The notes under the pieces: generated by a model | What the model saw: the letters and a program-made list of their open reading frames with translations, nothing else | Databases searched by the model: none | What the model was told of the DNA's origin: nothing | Translations under genes and position numbers: made by a program | In this document: positions 18,276 through 26,823 of the stretch, piece after piece | Position numbering within the stretch: the stretch's first letter is position 1 | How the letters are laid out: each line of letters starts with the position of its first letter | Assembly: GCA_020633555.1 (NCBI GenBank) | Contig: JACKDL010000001.1 | Span: 682,001-746,000, forward strand | Direction of reading: 5' to 3' | DNA length: 64,000 bases | Source: Myxococcales bacterium | GTDB lineage: Bacteria > Myxococcota_A > Bradymonadia > UBA7976 > UBA1532

Positions 18276-20185
18276 CAGCGCCCCCCCTGCGGCCGGAACG
18301 CCTGGACTATGGTCCAGAGCCAGAGGAGCCCGGCAAGCCCCACCCCCAGCCACAGCCACGTGGACGGCTCGGCCGGCGGCGCGTAGGGCGTCATCAGGAC
18401 CCCCCGCGGGATGAGCACCCGCAGCCCCAGCCAGCCGGCGAAGCCCGCCAGCAGCAGACCCCGTGCAGCCCGCCCACGGACCAGGTCGCCCAGGCCGGGC
18501 AGCGCCACGGCTGACAGGCGCCTGCCCCATCGCACCAGACCCTGGAAGCGCTCGACCTGGCTCTCCTTCTCGAACCGTGAGCGGCGGTCCGTGGGCACGT
18601 TGCGCACGAAGATCGCGTCGCATTGGGTGCACACGGGCTGCTCCGGGTGCCCCTGTGCCAGAGGGACATCGGCTCGCTGCCCGCAGCGAGTGCAGGGCCA
18701 CGACAGCCGCATCCGCCGCCGGATCCCGAAGAGGAAGGCGAAGGCGAGCAGGGCGGCGCCGCCCGCTGCCGGCGCGGCCAGTTCCGGGAGGGGGCCGGCC
18801 AGGTCGCGCCAAACCCGGTGAGCGAAGCTCGAGGGTTCCAGGAGGCGGTCAAAGGCCCGTCCCACCAGGAACCGGTCGGGCAACGGCGCGTCCACTACGT
18901 ATCGGTTCAGGCCCGCGTCGTCGTCCGCCGCCCACTCCGAGACACGCGTCGTGTCCAACGCCGTGGCCTTGCCCAACGCCGCCTCGGCCTCGGGCTTCTG
19001 CCGCCGCCGCAGGTGCAGGCGGTGCAGGTTGAACCAGGCGATGGCGCTGCGCCGGTCGAGCCGAGTGGCCTGCTCCAGGGCTTCCTGCGCTGCCTGCGGG
19101 CGCCCCAGGCCGAACCAGGTGTTGCCCAGGTTGGTCCAGATGGCAGCGGCGGCGCGATCGTCATCGGCCGTACGCGCTGCGTCCGTGAGGAGCTGCGCCG
19201 CTTCGCGCAGCCGGCCTTGCCGCTTCAGCGCCAGTCCCAACACCGCTCGCGCGTACCAGTCCCCCTCGTCGGCGGCCGCCGCGGCCTCGACCTTCGCCTC
19301 GGCGCGCGCATCGTAGGGGTTGATCGACAGGCTGTGGATGGCCTGCTCGAGGCCAGTGCCGGCGTCGCTCAACCGATCGCCGGCGCGCAACATCCAGGGC
19401 AGCACCCCCAGGGCCAGCGTCACGGCCACCGAGACCAGCCGCTCGCTCAGGTTCTGGTAGCTCCACAGCGCCACGAGCACCGGCGCGACCAGGAGGAAGG
19501 GCCCGAAACCGTAGAAGATGGGCAGGAGCGCGGCGATCCCCAGCGCCGCGAGCAGGAGCACCCGCATGACGCTGGGAAACGTCTGGCCCAGGTCCTGGTA
19601 GAGGTTCAGGCCGTACCGCGCGAGCTGAGCCAAGAGGAACAGCAACCCCAGCACGGCCCCCAGGATGAGCGCGGTGAGGATCCCGTCGCTGTAGATCAGC
19701 ATTCGCCGCTCGAAGTCACCGAGCTGCCGGCGCATGCCGTCCACCTTGAACAGGGCCACCCGATGCAGCGCGAAGGCCGACTCCGCAGAGGCCAACGCGG
19801 CGCGGGTCTCGGCGATCTCCGGCAGGCCGGGGGCCATCCCGTCCGCTGCGTCCAGGCGGGCCGAGGCGAGGGCCACCTTGCCCTCGGCGATGGCGCCCTG
19901 CGCTTCCCGCACCAACGCATAGCCGATCGCGTCCAACCGCTGGACGCCCAGCTCACGGCGGAGCACCGCCGCTTCCTCGGTGATGCGCGCCACGGCCTCG
20001 CCATCGCCGCGCTCCAGGGCCCCGCGCCGCCGACCCCACAGGCCAGCGAGGCGCTCGAGGCCCCGGGGGCGTGGCTTCACAAGGGTCAGCGACGCCTCTT
20101 CAGGCTCGGCGAAGCCGTTCACCTCGGCGAAGGCCGTGGTGGTCAGGCACAGAATCGTCGCGAGGGCTGGCAGCCATCTCGCCAT
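18275..20185 (-). CDS. TPR and zinc-ribbon membrane protein
   Basis: A 636-residue envelope protein of unknown function. It has a signal peptide (ending TTAFA), an N-terminal helical periplasmic region (~25-170), three or four transmembrane helices (~170-290), TPR-like repeats (~310-440), another membrane helix, then a zinc ribbon (CTRCG and CTQCD, 16 residues apart) and two or three terminal membrane helices. Having both a ribbon and membrane helices at the C-terminus is unusual. It is first in the operon with the DUF4388 protein, phoH and ybeY; a promoter lies upstream. Confidence 0.65.
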   Translation of the reverse strand: MARWLPALATILCLTTTAFAEVNGFAEPEEASLTLVKPRPRGLERLAGLWGRRRGALERGDGEAVARITEEAAVLRRELGVQRLDAIGYALVREAQGAIAEGKVALASARLDAADGMAPGLPEIAETRAALASAESAFALHRVALFKVDGMRRQLGDFERRMLIYSDGILTALILGAVLGLLFLLAQLARYGLNLYQDLGQTFPSVMRVLLLAALGIAALLPIFYGFGPFLLVAPVLVALWSYQNLSERLVSVAVTLALGVLPWMLRAGDRLSDAGTGLEQAIHSLSINPYDARAEAKVEAAAAADEGDWYARAVLGLALKRQGRLREAAQLLTDAARTADDDRAAAAIWTNLGNTWFGLGRPQAAQEALEQATRLDRRSAIAWFNLHRLHLRRRQKPEAEAALGKATALDTTRVSEWAADDDAGLNRYVVDAPLPDRFLVGRAFDRLLEPSSFAHRVWRDLAGPLPELAAPAAGGAALLAFAFLFGIRRRMRLSWPCTRCGQRADVPLAQGHPEQPVCTQCDAIFVRNVPTDRRSRFEKESQVERFQGLVRWGRRLSAVALPGLGDLVRGRAARGLLLAGFAGWLGLRVLIPRGVLMTPYAPPAEPSTWLWLGVGLAGLLWLWTIVQAFRPQGGR

Positions 20186-20221
20186 CGAGGGCCTCGAAAC
20201 GCAGGTCGGTCGTCTTGTTCG

Positions 20222-20249
20222 ATTAACACGAATCGACGCCCCCCTCCAA
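20222..20249 (-). promoter_or_regulatory. Candidate promoter of TPR-DUF4388-phoH-ybeY operon
   Basis: Minus strand: TTGGAG (20249-20244), 16-nt spacer, GTTAAT (20227-20222). A 6-bp inverted repeat (TCGATT at 20219-20224, AATCGA at 20231-20236) covers the -10 and could be an operator. Confidence 0.45.
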
Positions 20250-20359
20250 CAAGCAGGCGCGCCAGCGAGCGCCGGGGCCTTCCAGGCGCGGCGGTGGTTT
20301 CGACGGCTGGTCCAAGTGTGGTAACTCGCCCCCGTCCATGTTCCCTTGAGGAGGACGGC

Positions 20360-20797
20360 ATGCGGTTCCCGGACCAGGCGGAGCGAGCGAAGCGCGCCCG
20401 GCTGATCACGCTGCTCGATGACGGCATGGTCACGGTTCACGTGGACGCACGGCTCGACGGCGTGGACGTGCCGCCCCATCTGCGGGGCGACCTGATGCTC
20501 GCGTTGAACCTCAGCCGCCGGTTCCAGCTCGATGTCTTCGAGCTCGGCCCCCTGGCGATCCGCGCCAGCCTGTCCTTCAACGGCGAGCCCTACCCGTGCG
20601 TGCTGCCGTGGCGGGCCCTCTGGCGGCTGGAGAGCCGGGTGACCGGCGAGGTCGCGCTGTTCGAGGATTCGGTGCCACCCGAGCTGCTCGCTGCGGCCGA
20701 GGCCAGCCCCACCGCCGAGGCCGAGCAGGCCAAGGCCGAGCCCGAGGCCCCCCCTCCGCCGCCCCGGGGGCGCCCCCATCTGCGGATCGTCAAATGA
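20360..20797 (+). CDS. sspB: ClpXP adaptor SspB-like protein
   Basis: A 145-residue protein like SspB (stringent starvation protein B), which tethers ssrA-tagged substrates to ClpXP. The core (residues ~14-105) has the family pattern: a V-V-A/P-rich strand (VTVHVDARL), LALNLS and FNGEPYPCVLPW. After an acidic Ala/Glu/Pro linker it ends in PPRGRPHLRIVK, matching the ClpX-binding tail RPxLRVVK of E. coli SspB. ATG follows GAGGAGG. It overlaps the next gene by ATGA. Confidence 0.85.
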   Translation: MRFPDQAERAKRARLITLLDDGMVTVHVDARLDGVDVPPHLRGDLMLALNLSRRFQLDVFELGPLAIRASLSFNGEPYPCVLPWRALWRLESRVTGEVALFEDSVPPELLAAAEASPTAEAEQAKAEPEAPPPPPRGRPHLRIVK

Positions 20798-21264
20798 GTG
20801 AGCGCCCGAAGCGGGGCCCCTTGGGGCAGGCCTACCGCCTCTTCTACTGGATCTTCGCCGTCGGCCTGCTGCTGAGCATCTCCCTCTCGGTCACCTGGCA
20901 CGTCATGGGTCCGAGCGCGGACGCGGGGACCGTCAGCGGCCTGGACCGGCCCGCGTGTGCTCGCGCAGCGCGGGCACTCAACACCGAGCTTCATGCGCAG
21001 GCCAGCAGCCTGCTCGCCGAGCCCGTGCCGGAGCCCGAGATCGGGGCGATGTGGAAGACCTGGTCTACCGGCTGGCACGGACGCATGCGGCAGCTCCGCG
21101 GGCGCTGCCCTGTGCAGGACGATCCTGCCTTGGGCCAGTTGCTCGATGACGTGGAGCGCATGCACCTGGCATGGACGACCGCCCTGCACTCTTTCGTGCA
21201 GGTGGGGCGCCGGCCCATGGGCCGGTTGAACGCCCAGTTCGCCGAGGTCAGCGCCGATCGCTGA
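20794..21264 (+). CDS. Small membrane-anchored protein, unknown
   Basis: A 156-residue protein with a short basic cytoplasmic N-terminus, one transmembrane helix (FYWIFAVGLLLSISLSVTW, ~18-36) and a helical periplasmic domain with two Cys (residues ~50 and ~106) that could form a disulfide. The start overlaps the sspB stop, so it is co-translated with it. It converges with the next gene 17 nt away. I do not recognise a family. Confidence 0.65.
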   Translation: MSERPKRGPLGQAYRLFYWIFAVGLLLSISLSVTWHVMGPSADAGTVSGLDRPACARAARALNTELHAQASSLLAEPVPEPEIGAMWKTWSTGWHGRMRQLRGRCPVQDDPALGQLLDDVERMHLAWTTALHSFVQVGRRPMGRLNAQFAEVSADR

Positions 21265-21281
21265 GCCCCCGCCGAGCGCGC

Positions 21282-22148
21282 CTACTTGCTCTTGAGCTGC
21301 TTGTAGCGGCGCTTGGCCCGGGTCGACAGGGTGTGCTTGGTGTGGCGGTTGAAGAAGCGGAAGTACAGGTTGGCGGCCGTCCGCTTCTCACCCATCCGAT
21401 CGTGGGCATAGGCCATGTGGTACCGGGCCGCCGAGGTCTGGTCCTTGCCCAAAGGCTTGTCGGACTCCAGCGCCTTGCGGAGCAGCTCAGCGGCACGCGG
21501 GAAGTCCTTCAACCGCAGCGCCGACATGCCCTGGTAGAACATCAGTGACGCGATGTGCTCGGCCTTGTCGTCGTACTCCAGCGACTTGAGGAAGGCCTCG
21601 TCCGCCTTGTCGAAGGTGCCCTTCTCGTAAAGGTCGCGGCCCTTCTGGAACATCTCGGTGGCCACCTCGGCCTTGAAGCGGACGATGAGATCCTCGAGCA
21701 GCCCCGAGAAGCGCACCCGCCGCAGGGTCGAGAACTTGGCGACCGCCAGCTCCTTGTTGCCGTCGCGCACCAGGCGCTCGAACTCCAACAGCTCGCGCTC
21801 GATCTGCTTCCAGCGGCCCAGCTCGGCGTTCAGTTCGGCGATCTGCCGCTTGAAGCCGGCCTCTTTCTTCTCATACAGCGCCCGGTTCACCTGGTGCTTC
21901 TCGGTGCGGGCCTGGAAGGTCAGGTACAGCCCGACGCTGATCAGCGCGACGAAGATGATGTAGGCGAAGCCGGAGTTGATCAGCGACTTGCGCTCGGTCT
22001 GCGCCTGCCGCTCGGTGATCGCCTTCACCTCGGCGGCCACGTTCTTGATCAGGTTGTCGGTCTTGATGGAGACGTTGCGGGTGTTGACCACCTCTTCGCG
22101 CAGGCGCGCCAACTCCTCCAGCACGATGTCGGAATGGTCGAGAGCCAT
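21282..22148 (-). CDS. Coiled-coil membrane TPR protein
   Basis: A 288-residue protein. An N-terminal helical region (LARLREEVVN) is followed by one transmembrane helix (~58-78, GFAYIIFVALISVGLYLTF), a coiled coil (~90-135) and three or four TPR-like repeats (~165-265, e.g. GTFDKADEAFLKSLEYD). The C-terminus is very basic. The pattern suggests a scaffold in the inner membrane. Start ATG has AGGA upstream. Function is not recognised. Confidence 0.7.
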   Translation of the reverse strand: MALDHSDIVLEELARLREEVVNTRNVSIKTDNLIKNVAAEVKAITERQAQTERKSLINSGFAYIIFVALISVGLYLTFQARTEKHQVNRALYEKKEAGFKRQIAELNAELGRWKQIERELLEFERLVRDGNKELAVAKFSTLRRVRFSGLLEDLIVRFKAEVATEMFQKGRDLYEKGTFDKADEAFLKSLEYDDKAEHIASLMFYQGMSALRLKDFPRAAELLRKALESDKPLGKDQTSAARYHMAYAHDRMGEKRTAANLYFRFFNRHTKHTLSTRAKRRYKQLKSK

Positions 22149-22175
22149 GGAGTCCTGAATGCAGGGAGGGTGCGA

Positions 22176-22196
22176 CGCCGGGCAGCGTGCCCGGCG
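22176..22196 (-). terminator. GC hairpin after the VWA lipoprotein gene
   Basis: A perfect 8-bp stem CGCCGGGC / GCCCGGCG with a 5-nt loop, 7 nt past the VWA gene stop. No T-run follows, so it may end transcription weakly or stabilise the mRNA 3' end. Confidence 0.4.
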
Positions 22197-22202
22197 CCTG
22201 CG

Positions 22203-24272
22203 TCACTGACCGACGGCGGCGTCGATCTCGTCGACGATGCCCGCGTCGATCACCGGCTGTGCGTTGGCCCGCTCACCGGCCACGTCCACAACGAACTCGA
22301 CGAAGACCTCGGAGCCCGCTGCGGGCGGGTTCTGAAGCTGGAGCAGGGCCCCACCCGGGCAGCCAGCCACGCCCAACTCCAGGCTCCACGCGCTGCGGTC
22401 CAGGATCTGCGGGTTGACCACCTCCTGGCACTTCCCGCCCTGCGCCTCGGTCCGCAGGCACTGGATCTTCACCTCAACCAGGTAGTTGTCGGGGTTGTCG
22501 AACTCGTCGGAGGTCTCGCAGGGGCGCGGGCCGTTCTCGGTGGGCACCTGGCAGGCGGGCGGCTTGTCGAGGCAGTAGGACCCCAGCAGCTCGGCCACCT
22601 TGCCCCGGATGGCCTCGAGCGGCGCAGCGAAGTCCTCGACGCAGATGTGCACGCAGTCGCCGCCGTCCTCTTCGCCGGGCGGGCAGCCGATGCCGTTGCC
22701 GCCGAACAGCTCGCTGAGCTCCAGGTAGCGGCGGCCGGCAAAGGCCGCGCCGTTGTTCTCGGACTCACACGACGTCTGGATGTTGCCCACACAGGCGCCG
22801 TTGGGGCAGCAGAAGGCCTCCGCCCCGTCCCCCGAGCAGCTGCCGTTCACGCAGGTGTTCCCGACCCCCGGGCAGTCGCTGTCCGCGTTGCAGTCCTTGA
22901 AGGGGTCGTAGTTACGGGCCTGATCCAGACACAGGAGCTGCTCCTGCCGCTCGGGCTGGTTGTAGGTGATCAGGTCGCCGTCCTGGGTGTAGGCGCGCAG
23001 CCCCACCACGGTGGCCACCAGGAGCTGCTCGTTGGGGCGCGCCTTCAGCCCGAACAGGAACCGGTAGTAGTCGCTCACCGGGGTCAGGTTCGAGCGGAAC
23101 CACTCGCAGTTCGAGTTCGCCGACTCGTCGATGCGGCAGCGCCCGGCGCGGCAGTCGTCGGCGGTGCGACAGGTGCCGCCCGCGGGGTCCTGGCCGGGGC
23201 CGCAGGGCGGCAGGCCGCACTCGCGCTGGAAGCAGGTGCGCTCGATCTGGTTGCGCAGGCAGCGGTCACAGGCCGCCCCCGCGCCACAGACGCCCGAGCA
23301 CGCCTGGGCCTCGGCCGGGGTGGGCTCGCGGTCCGGGCAGAGTTCGGTGTCGCCGAAGCCGTCGGGCAGGCCGTCAGCGTCGCTGTCGGCGGTGCCGCTG
23401 GGGCGACAGACCACCCGCCGGCTCGCCGCCGGGTTGGTGGCCGGATCGCTGCAGTCGTCCTCATCGCTGATGACGATGACCGCCAGGATGGCGTCGGGGC
23501 GCAGGAAGTCGGGCTCCGGCGGCCGGCACAGGCCGAGCTGGCAGGTCTCGCCGGCGGGACAGGCCTCGCCGCCCGCGCAGGGCTGGCGGGTGCCATCGGG
23601 GATGACGCACGCCGGGTTGTAGGCGCCGTTCACACAGCACTGCTCGAACATGCCGGCGTTGGGGCCCCCGCAGGACAGGCCCAGGCGCATGGCTTCGAGG
23701 CCCTTCTCGAAGCCATAGCCGTTGGTGCCCAGGGTGGCGTGGCAGCGGAACTCACGCAGCAGGTCCTGCTTGACGCACTCGCGGTAGGCCGCCGGGTCCA
23801 GGTTCTCGTCGCAGTTGCGCCCGACGTCCTCGGCCTTGATGACCGGATCGATCTGGTCGGGCGGCGGGCAGTCCTGGGTCTGCGGGGGCGTGGCCAGCGT
23901 GCAGTTGGCCGAGGCCACCAGCGCCGGCGTGTTCAGGAACCGGCCCCGCTCCTCCGGGTTGTTCATGTCGGTGCTGACCACCGCGATGCGGTAGTCCGCC
24001 GCGGCGTTCAGTTCCTCGAACAGGAAGTCGGCGAAGGCCTGGAAGTTCCGCGTCAGGTTGTCCTGCTCCTCGCACATGGAGCCGGAGTTATCGATGACGA
24101 AGAGGAAGTCCAGCTTGGTCTTGGCCGGCAGCTCGTTCTCCTGCCGGTTGACCGCCGTGACCACGTTGTCGAGCTTGTCGATCGGCCGATCGTTGCAGCC
24201 GGCAAAGCCGCCCGCCACCACCGCCAGCACGAGCGCTCCGAGAAGCCGCCCCCGGCTCGTCTTCACATGCAT
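22203..24272 (-). CDS. VWA-domain, Cys-rich lipoprotein
   Basis: A 689-residue lipoprotein with signal ending GGFAGC. The von Willebrand A domain begins LDFLFVIDNSGSM (~50-65) with the DxSxS metal site intact. It continues through VVSTDMN, is interrupted by Cys-rich inserts (CPAGETC and similar), and resumes with VIVISDEDDC. The C-terminal ~200 residues include VHICVEDF and more Cys pairs. The ATG at 24272 is chosen because GGGGGA lies ~9 nt upstream; an ATG at 24281 is alternative. Likely surface adhesion or binding protein, as in many Myxococcota secretomes; target unknown. Confidence 0.75.
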   Translation of the reverse strand: MHVKTSRGRLLGALVLAVVAGGFAGCNDRPIDKLDNVVTAVNRQENELPAKTKLDFLFVIDNSGSMCEEQDNLTRNFQAFADFLFEELNAAADYRIAVVSTDMNNPEERGRFLNTPALVASANCTLATPPQTQDCPPPDQIDPVIKAEDVGRNCDENLDPAAYRECVKQDLLREFRCHATLGTNGYGFEKGLEAMRLGLSCGGPNAGMFEQCCVNGAYNPACVIPDGTRQPCAGGEACPAGETCQLGLCRPPEPDFLRPDAILAVIVISDEDDCSDPATNPAASRRVVCRPSGTADSDADGLPDGFGDTELCPDREPTPAEAQACSGVCGAGAACDRCLRNQIERTCFQRECGLPPCGPGQDPAGGTCRTADDCRAGRCRIDESANSNCEWFRSNLTPVSDYYRFLFGLKARPNEQLLVATVVGLRAYTQDGDLITYNQPERQEQLLCLDQARNYDPFKDCNADSDCPGVGNTCVNGSCSGDGAEAFCCPNGACVGNIQTSCESENNGAAFAGRRYLELSELFGGNGIGCPPGEEDGGDCVHICVEDFAAPLEAIRGKVAELLGSYCLDKPPACQVPTENGPRPCETSDEFDNPDNYLVEVKIQCLRTEAQGGKCQEVVNPQILDRSAWSLELGVAGCPGGALLQLQNPPAAGSEVFVEFVVDVAGERANAQPVIDAGIVDEIDAAVGQ

Positions 24273-24353
24273 CGGGCCCATCCCCCGTCGGTCATCGTGG
24301 TCAGCGCGCAAACGGAAACCTTCCGGGCCCGCAGGCCGCGCCGCGCCGTTGGC

Positions 24354-24383
24354 ACGTTAACCCCGACAGACAAAGCGAGTCAA
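24354..24383 (-). promoter_or_regulatory. Promoter of the VWA lipoprotein gene
   Basis: Minus strand: TTGACT (24383-24378), 18-nt spacer, TAACGT (24359-24354). The -35 overlaps the stop codon of the preceding UPF0104 gene. Leader about 75 nt. Confidence 0.6.
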
Positions 24384-25423
24384 CGCGGCGGGTGGGCCTC
24401 GGGGGCCGGCGGGTCATCGGCCCCCGAGGCGATGGCCGCGGCCAGGTCGACACGGCCCGTCAACAACCAGCCAGCCCCCACGCTCACCTGCACCAGGAGC
24501 TGAATGACGTGGAGCATCAGGGTGTAGAGCGCCACGTTCTCCAGACTGTCGGGGGACAGCACCAGCAACGAGAACCCGGCGGTCATCGCCAGCTCGAAGG
24601 TGCCCGTGAAGCCGGGCCCGGCGGGGATCATGATCCCCACCACCACCACCGCCAGCAGCGCGAAGGCGCCCGTGTAGGTCAGATCGGGGATGTTCACCGC
24701 GACGGCCAACCACTGCATCCCCACGCCCAGCAGCAGCCAGTACACGGCGGTGAGCGCCAGGAAGATGCCGAGGCGCCGCCGGTCGGGCAGCACCGCCAGG
24801 CCGTCCAGGAAAGCCTCGAGCAGGCCCAGCGCCTTGTCGGTCAGGCCGCGGTGGATCCGGTGCCCCACGCGCTCGATGAAGCGCACCGTCCACGCGCGGC
24901 GGGCGTGGGCGGCGGCCAGGACGATGAGGGTGGTCGAGAAGACGGCCCCCGCCACCCAGGCGCTCGCCTTCACCGGGCCCACGGCGGGGTTGTTGGAGGG
25001 CGGGAGCATGGCGATGAAGACGAAGAACAGCGCCACGAAGAGCAGGCCGTCGACCACCCGCTCCACCACCACCGTCGCCAGGGCGCCCGAGGCGGTCACC
25101 CCGCCCTTCCCCCGGACCAGGTACGGGCGAACGAACTCCCCCAACCGCAGGGGGAACACGATGATGCACATGTAGCCCACGGCGCCGGCCGCAGCCACGG
25201 TGCCCCAGGTGATGGGCCCCAAGGCCCGAACCAGCACGCCCCAACGCAGGATGCGCAGCAGGTGGGCGGTGGTGAACAGCACGGTGTAGGCGATGACGCC
25301 GTTCACGTCGGTGGCCGCCAGCCGCGCCCCGAAGCCCGCGAAGTCCTGGTCCTTGAAGGCCAGCCACACGAGCAAGGCGCCGAGCGCGAGCGACCACAGG
25401 TACTTCTGCCCGAGCCCCTTCAT
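24380..25423 (-). CDS. UPF0104 / LPG-synthase-type membrane protein
   Basis: A 347-residue polytopic inner-membrane protein with about eight helices, matching the lysylphosphatidylglycerol-synthase transmembrane family. Characteristic segments are HLLRILRWGVLVRAL near the N-terminus, PLRLGEFVRPYL, and the late PAGPGFTGTFE. It lacks the cytosolic aminoacyl-transferase domain of MprF, so it probably acts as a flippase-like or glycolipid-linked protein. Its ATG overlaps the stop of the CpsB-like gene, suggesting a shared role in polysaccharide or envelope assembly. Confidence 0.85.
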   Translation of the reverse strand: MKGLGQKYLWSLALGALLVWLAFKDQDFAGFGARLAATDVNGVIAYTVLFTTAHLLRILRWGVLVRALGPITWGTVAAAGAVGYMCIIVFPLRLGEFVRPYLVRGKGGVTASGALATVVVERVVDGLLFVALFFVFIAMLPPSNNPAVGPVKASAWVAGAVFSTTLIVLAAAHARRAWTVRFIERVGHRIHRGLTDKALGLLEAFLDGLAVLPDRRRLGIFLALTAVYWLLLGVGMQWLAVAVNIPDLTYTGAFALLAVVVVGIMIPAGPGFTGTFELAMTAGFSLLVLSPDSLENVALYTLMLHVIQLLVQVSVGAGWLLTGRVDLAAAIASGADDPPAPEAHPPR

Positions 25424-26169
25424 CGGATCTCGGAGAGCATGCGGTGCGGGGTCCGGCGGAGCATGCGGTCGAGGCGGTCGGCCGAGACCTTGCGGTGGAG
25501 TGCCTTCAGCACGGGGCGCACAATCTTCTTCAGCTCCTTGGGGCTGTGACAGTCGGTCGCCAGCAGCTCGGCGTGGCCGTCTTCCACCAGCCGCCAGGCG
25601 GTCTTCTTGATGGTCCGGCCGAACGTGCCAGCCAGGGAACGGAAGCTGACCTGGATGATCGCCCGACCGCCCGCGATCTGCAGCAGCCGATCGAGGTTGT
25701 CGTGGAACGGCTCGCAGCGCTCGGGGTGCGCGATGATCGGGAAGTAGCCGGCGGTGCCCACCTCGAACAGGACCTGCGGCATGGTGGCCGGCATGAACTG
25801 CTCGGGCAGCTCCAGCAGGATGTAGCGGCTGTTGCCCAGGGTGATGAGGCCGGCGCCGGTGAGATCCTGGTGGAAGCGATCGCCGTAGGCGTACTCGGCC
25901 CCCCAGCCCAGCTCGATGGGGATGCCCTCGGCGGTGAGGGCTGTCTGGACCTCGCCGCACAGCGCCTGAATCCGGTCGGGGCCGTAGGTGTGCCGGCGGC
26001 CATCCGCGTGCGGGGTGGCGATGAGCCGCCGGTAGCCCAGGTCGGCCAGGCCTCGGCACATCTCCAGGCTCGCCTGCAGGTCACGCGCCCCGTCGTCGAT
26101 GCCGGGCAGCACGTGCAAGTGCAGATCAGCCCAACCGGCTGCGGCGTCGGCGACGGTGGGGTCGGGCAT
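25420..26169 (-). CDS. CpsB/CapC-type tyrosine phosphatase (PHP domain)
   Basis: A 249-residue PHP-fold metal phosphatase of the type that dephosphorylates BY-kinases controlling capsule or exopolysaccharide export. Metal motifs in order are DLHLH (15-19), LPGIDDG, TPHAD (H54), IIAHPER (~148) and TDCHS (~208). Its Gly/Ala-rich N-terminus is short and the protein is cytoplasmic. No BY-kinase is in the window. It is first in a coupled pair with the UPF0104 gene. Confidence 0.88.
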   Translation of the reverse strand: MPDPTVADAAAGWADLHLHVLPGIDDGARDLQASLEMCRGLADLGYRRLIATPHADGRRHTYGPDRIQALCGEVQTALTAEGIPIELGWGAEYAYGDRFHQDLTGAGLITLGNSRYILLELPEQFMPATMPQVLFEVGTAGYFPIIAHPERCEPFHDNLDRLLQIAGGRAIIQVSFRSLAGTFGRTIKKTAWRLVEDGHAELLATDCHSPKELKKIVRPVLKALHRKVSADRLDRMLRRTPHRMLSEIR

Positions 26170-26211
26170 GCAGGCTCCGGCGGTGCGTTGACGCTCAGGC
26201 GAGCGACTTCA

Positions 26212-26239
26212 TTGACTTGCGAGGCCGCGGGAGAATAAT
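26212..26239 (+). promoter_or_regulatory. Strong promoter of a probably leaderless receiver mRNA
   Basis: TTGACT (26212-26217), 16-nt spacer, AATAAT (26234-26239). The expected start (about 7 nt after the -10) is 26246-26247, exactly the ATG of the receiver gene. Confidence 0.65.
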
Positions 26240-26246
26240 CGCCTGC

Positions 26247-26624
26247 ATGCCTGCAGAGAAGCGCAAGGTCATGATCCTCGACGACAACATCATCTCGTTG
26301 ATGATTGTCGAAGAGCTCCTGCAAGGCCACGGATACGACGTGGTCCGCATGTCCGCGCCCCATGGGGTGCGGGCCAAGCTGGACTACGAGCTGCCAGACG
26401 TCCTGCTCATCGACATCGCCATGCCGCGCCTGGCGGCGGACGACCTCATCGACGCCCTGCAGCGCAGCCCCGAGCACGAGGATCTGGTCATCGTGCTGTA
26501 CTCCGACATGGAGCCGGGCGAGCTGGAAAAGATCTGCCACGCCAAGGACATCCACGGGTACTTCTCGAAGTCCATGGACGCCCGGCAGCTTCCCGAGTTC
26601 GTGGATCAGTTTTTCGACGCTTGA
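26247..26624 (+). CDS. Single-domain response regulator
   Basis: A 125-residue receiver without an output domain. The acidic pocket is D12-D13 (LDDN), the phosphorylation site D56 (LLIDIAMP), the switch residue S86 (LYSD) and the Lys K108 (FSKSM). ATG 26247 is chosen because the promoter -10 lies just upstream, which excludes the in-frame TTG at 26217. Divergent from the CpsB-like gene. Partner kinase unknown. Confidence 0.87.
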   Translation: MPAEKRKVMILDDNIISLMIVEELLQGHGYDVVRMSAPHGVRAKLDYELPDVLLIDIAMPRLAADDLIDALQRSPEHEDLVIVLYSDMEPGELEKICHAKDIHGYFSKSMDARQLPEFVDQFFDA

Positions 26625-26649
26625 CACCCGAAAAGAGGCCGTGCATTCT
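26621..26649 (+). promoter_or_regulatory. Promoter of tRNA-Cys
   Basis: Perfect -35 TTGACA (26621-26626) overlapping the receiver stop codon, 17-nt spacer, weak -10 CATTCT (26644-26649), then a GCGC-rich discriminator typical of stable RNA promoters. The tRNA begins 19 nt after the -10. Confidence 0.55.
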
Positions 26650-26667
26650 GCGCAGCGCCTTGCTTGG

Positions 26668-26739
<72 letters not shown>

Positions 26740-26742
26740 CAC

Positions 26743-26785
26743 AAAACGCCCGGTTGGCTCTGCCAGCCGGGCGTTTTTCTTTTCT
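26743..26785 (+). terminator. Rho-independent terminator of tRNA-Cys
   Basis: A 16-bp stem (AAAACGCCCGGTTGGC with GCCAGCCGGGCGTTTT, one G-T pair) and a 3-nt loop, then a T-rich tail. The minus strand copy ends in TTTTG, so it may also stop the oncoming cmk operon. Confidence 0.92.
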
Positions 26786-26823
26786 GGCCATCGCGAACGC
26801 CGCCGAGCGGGGCCCCGGGAGGC

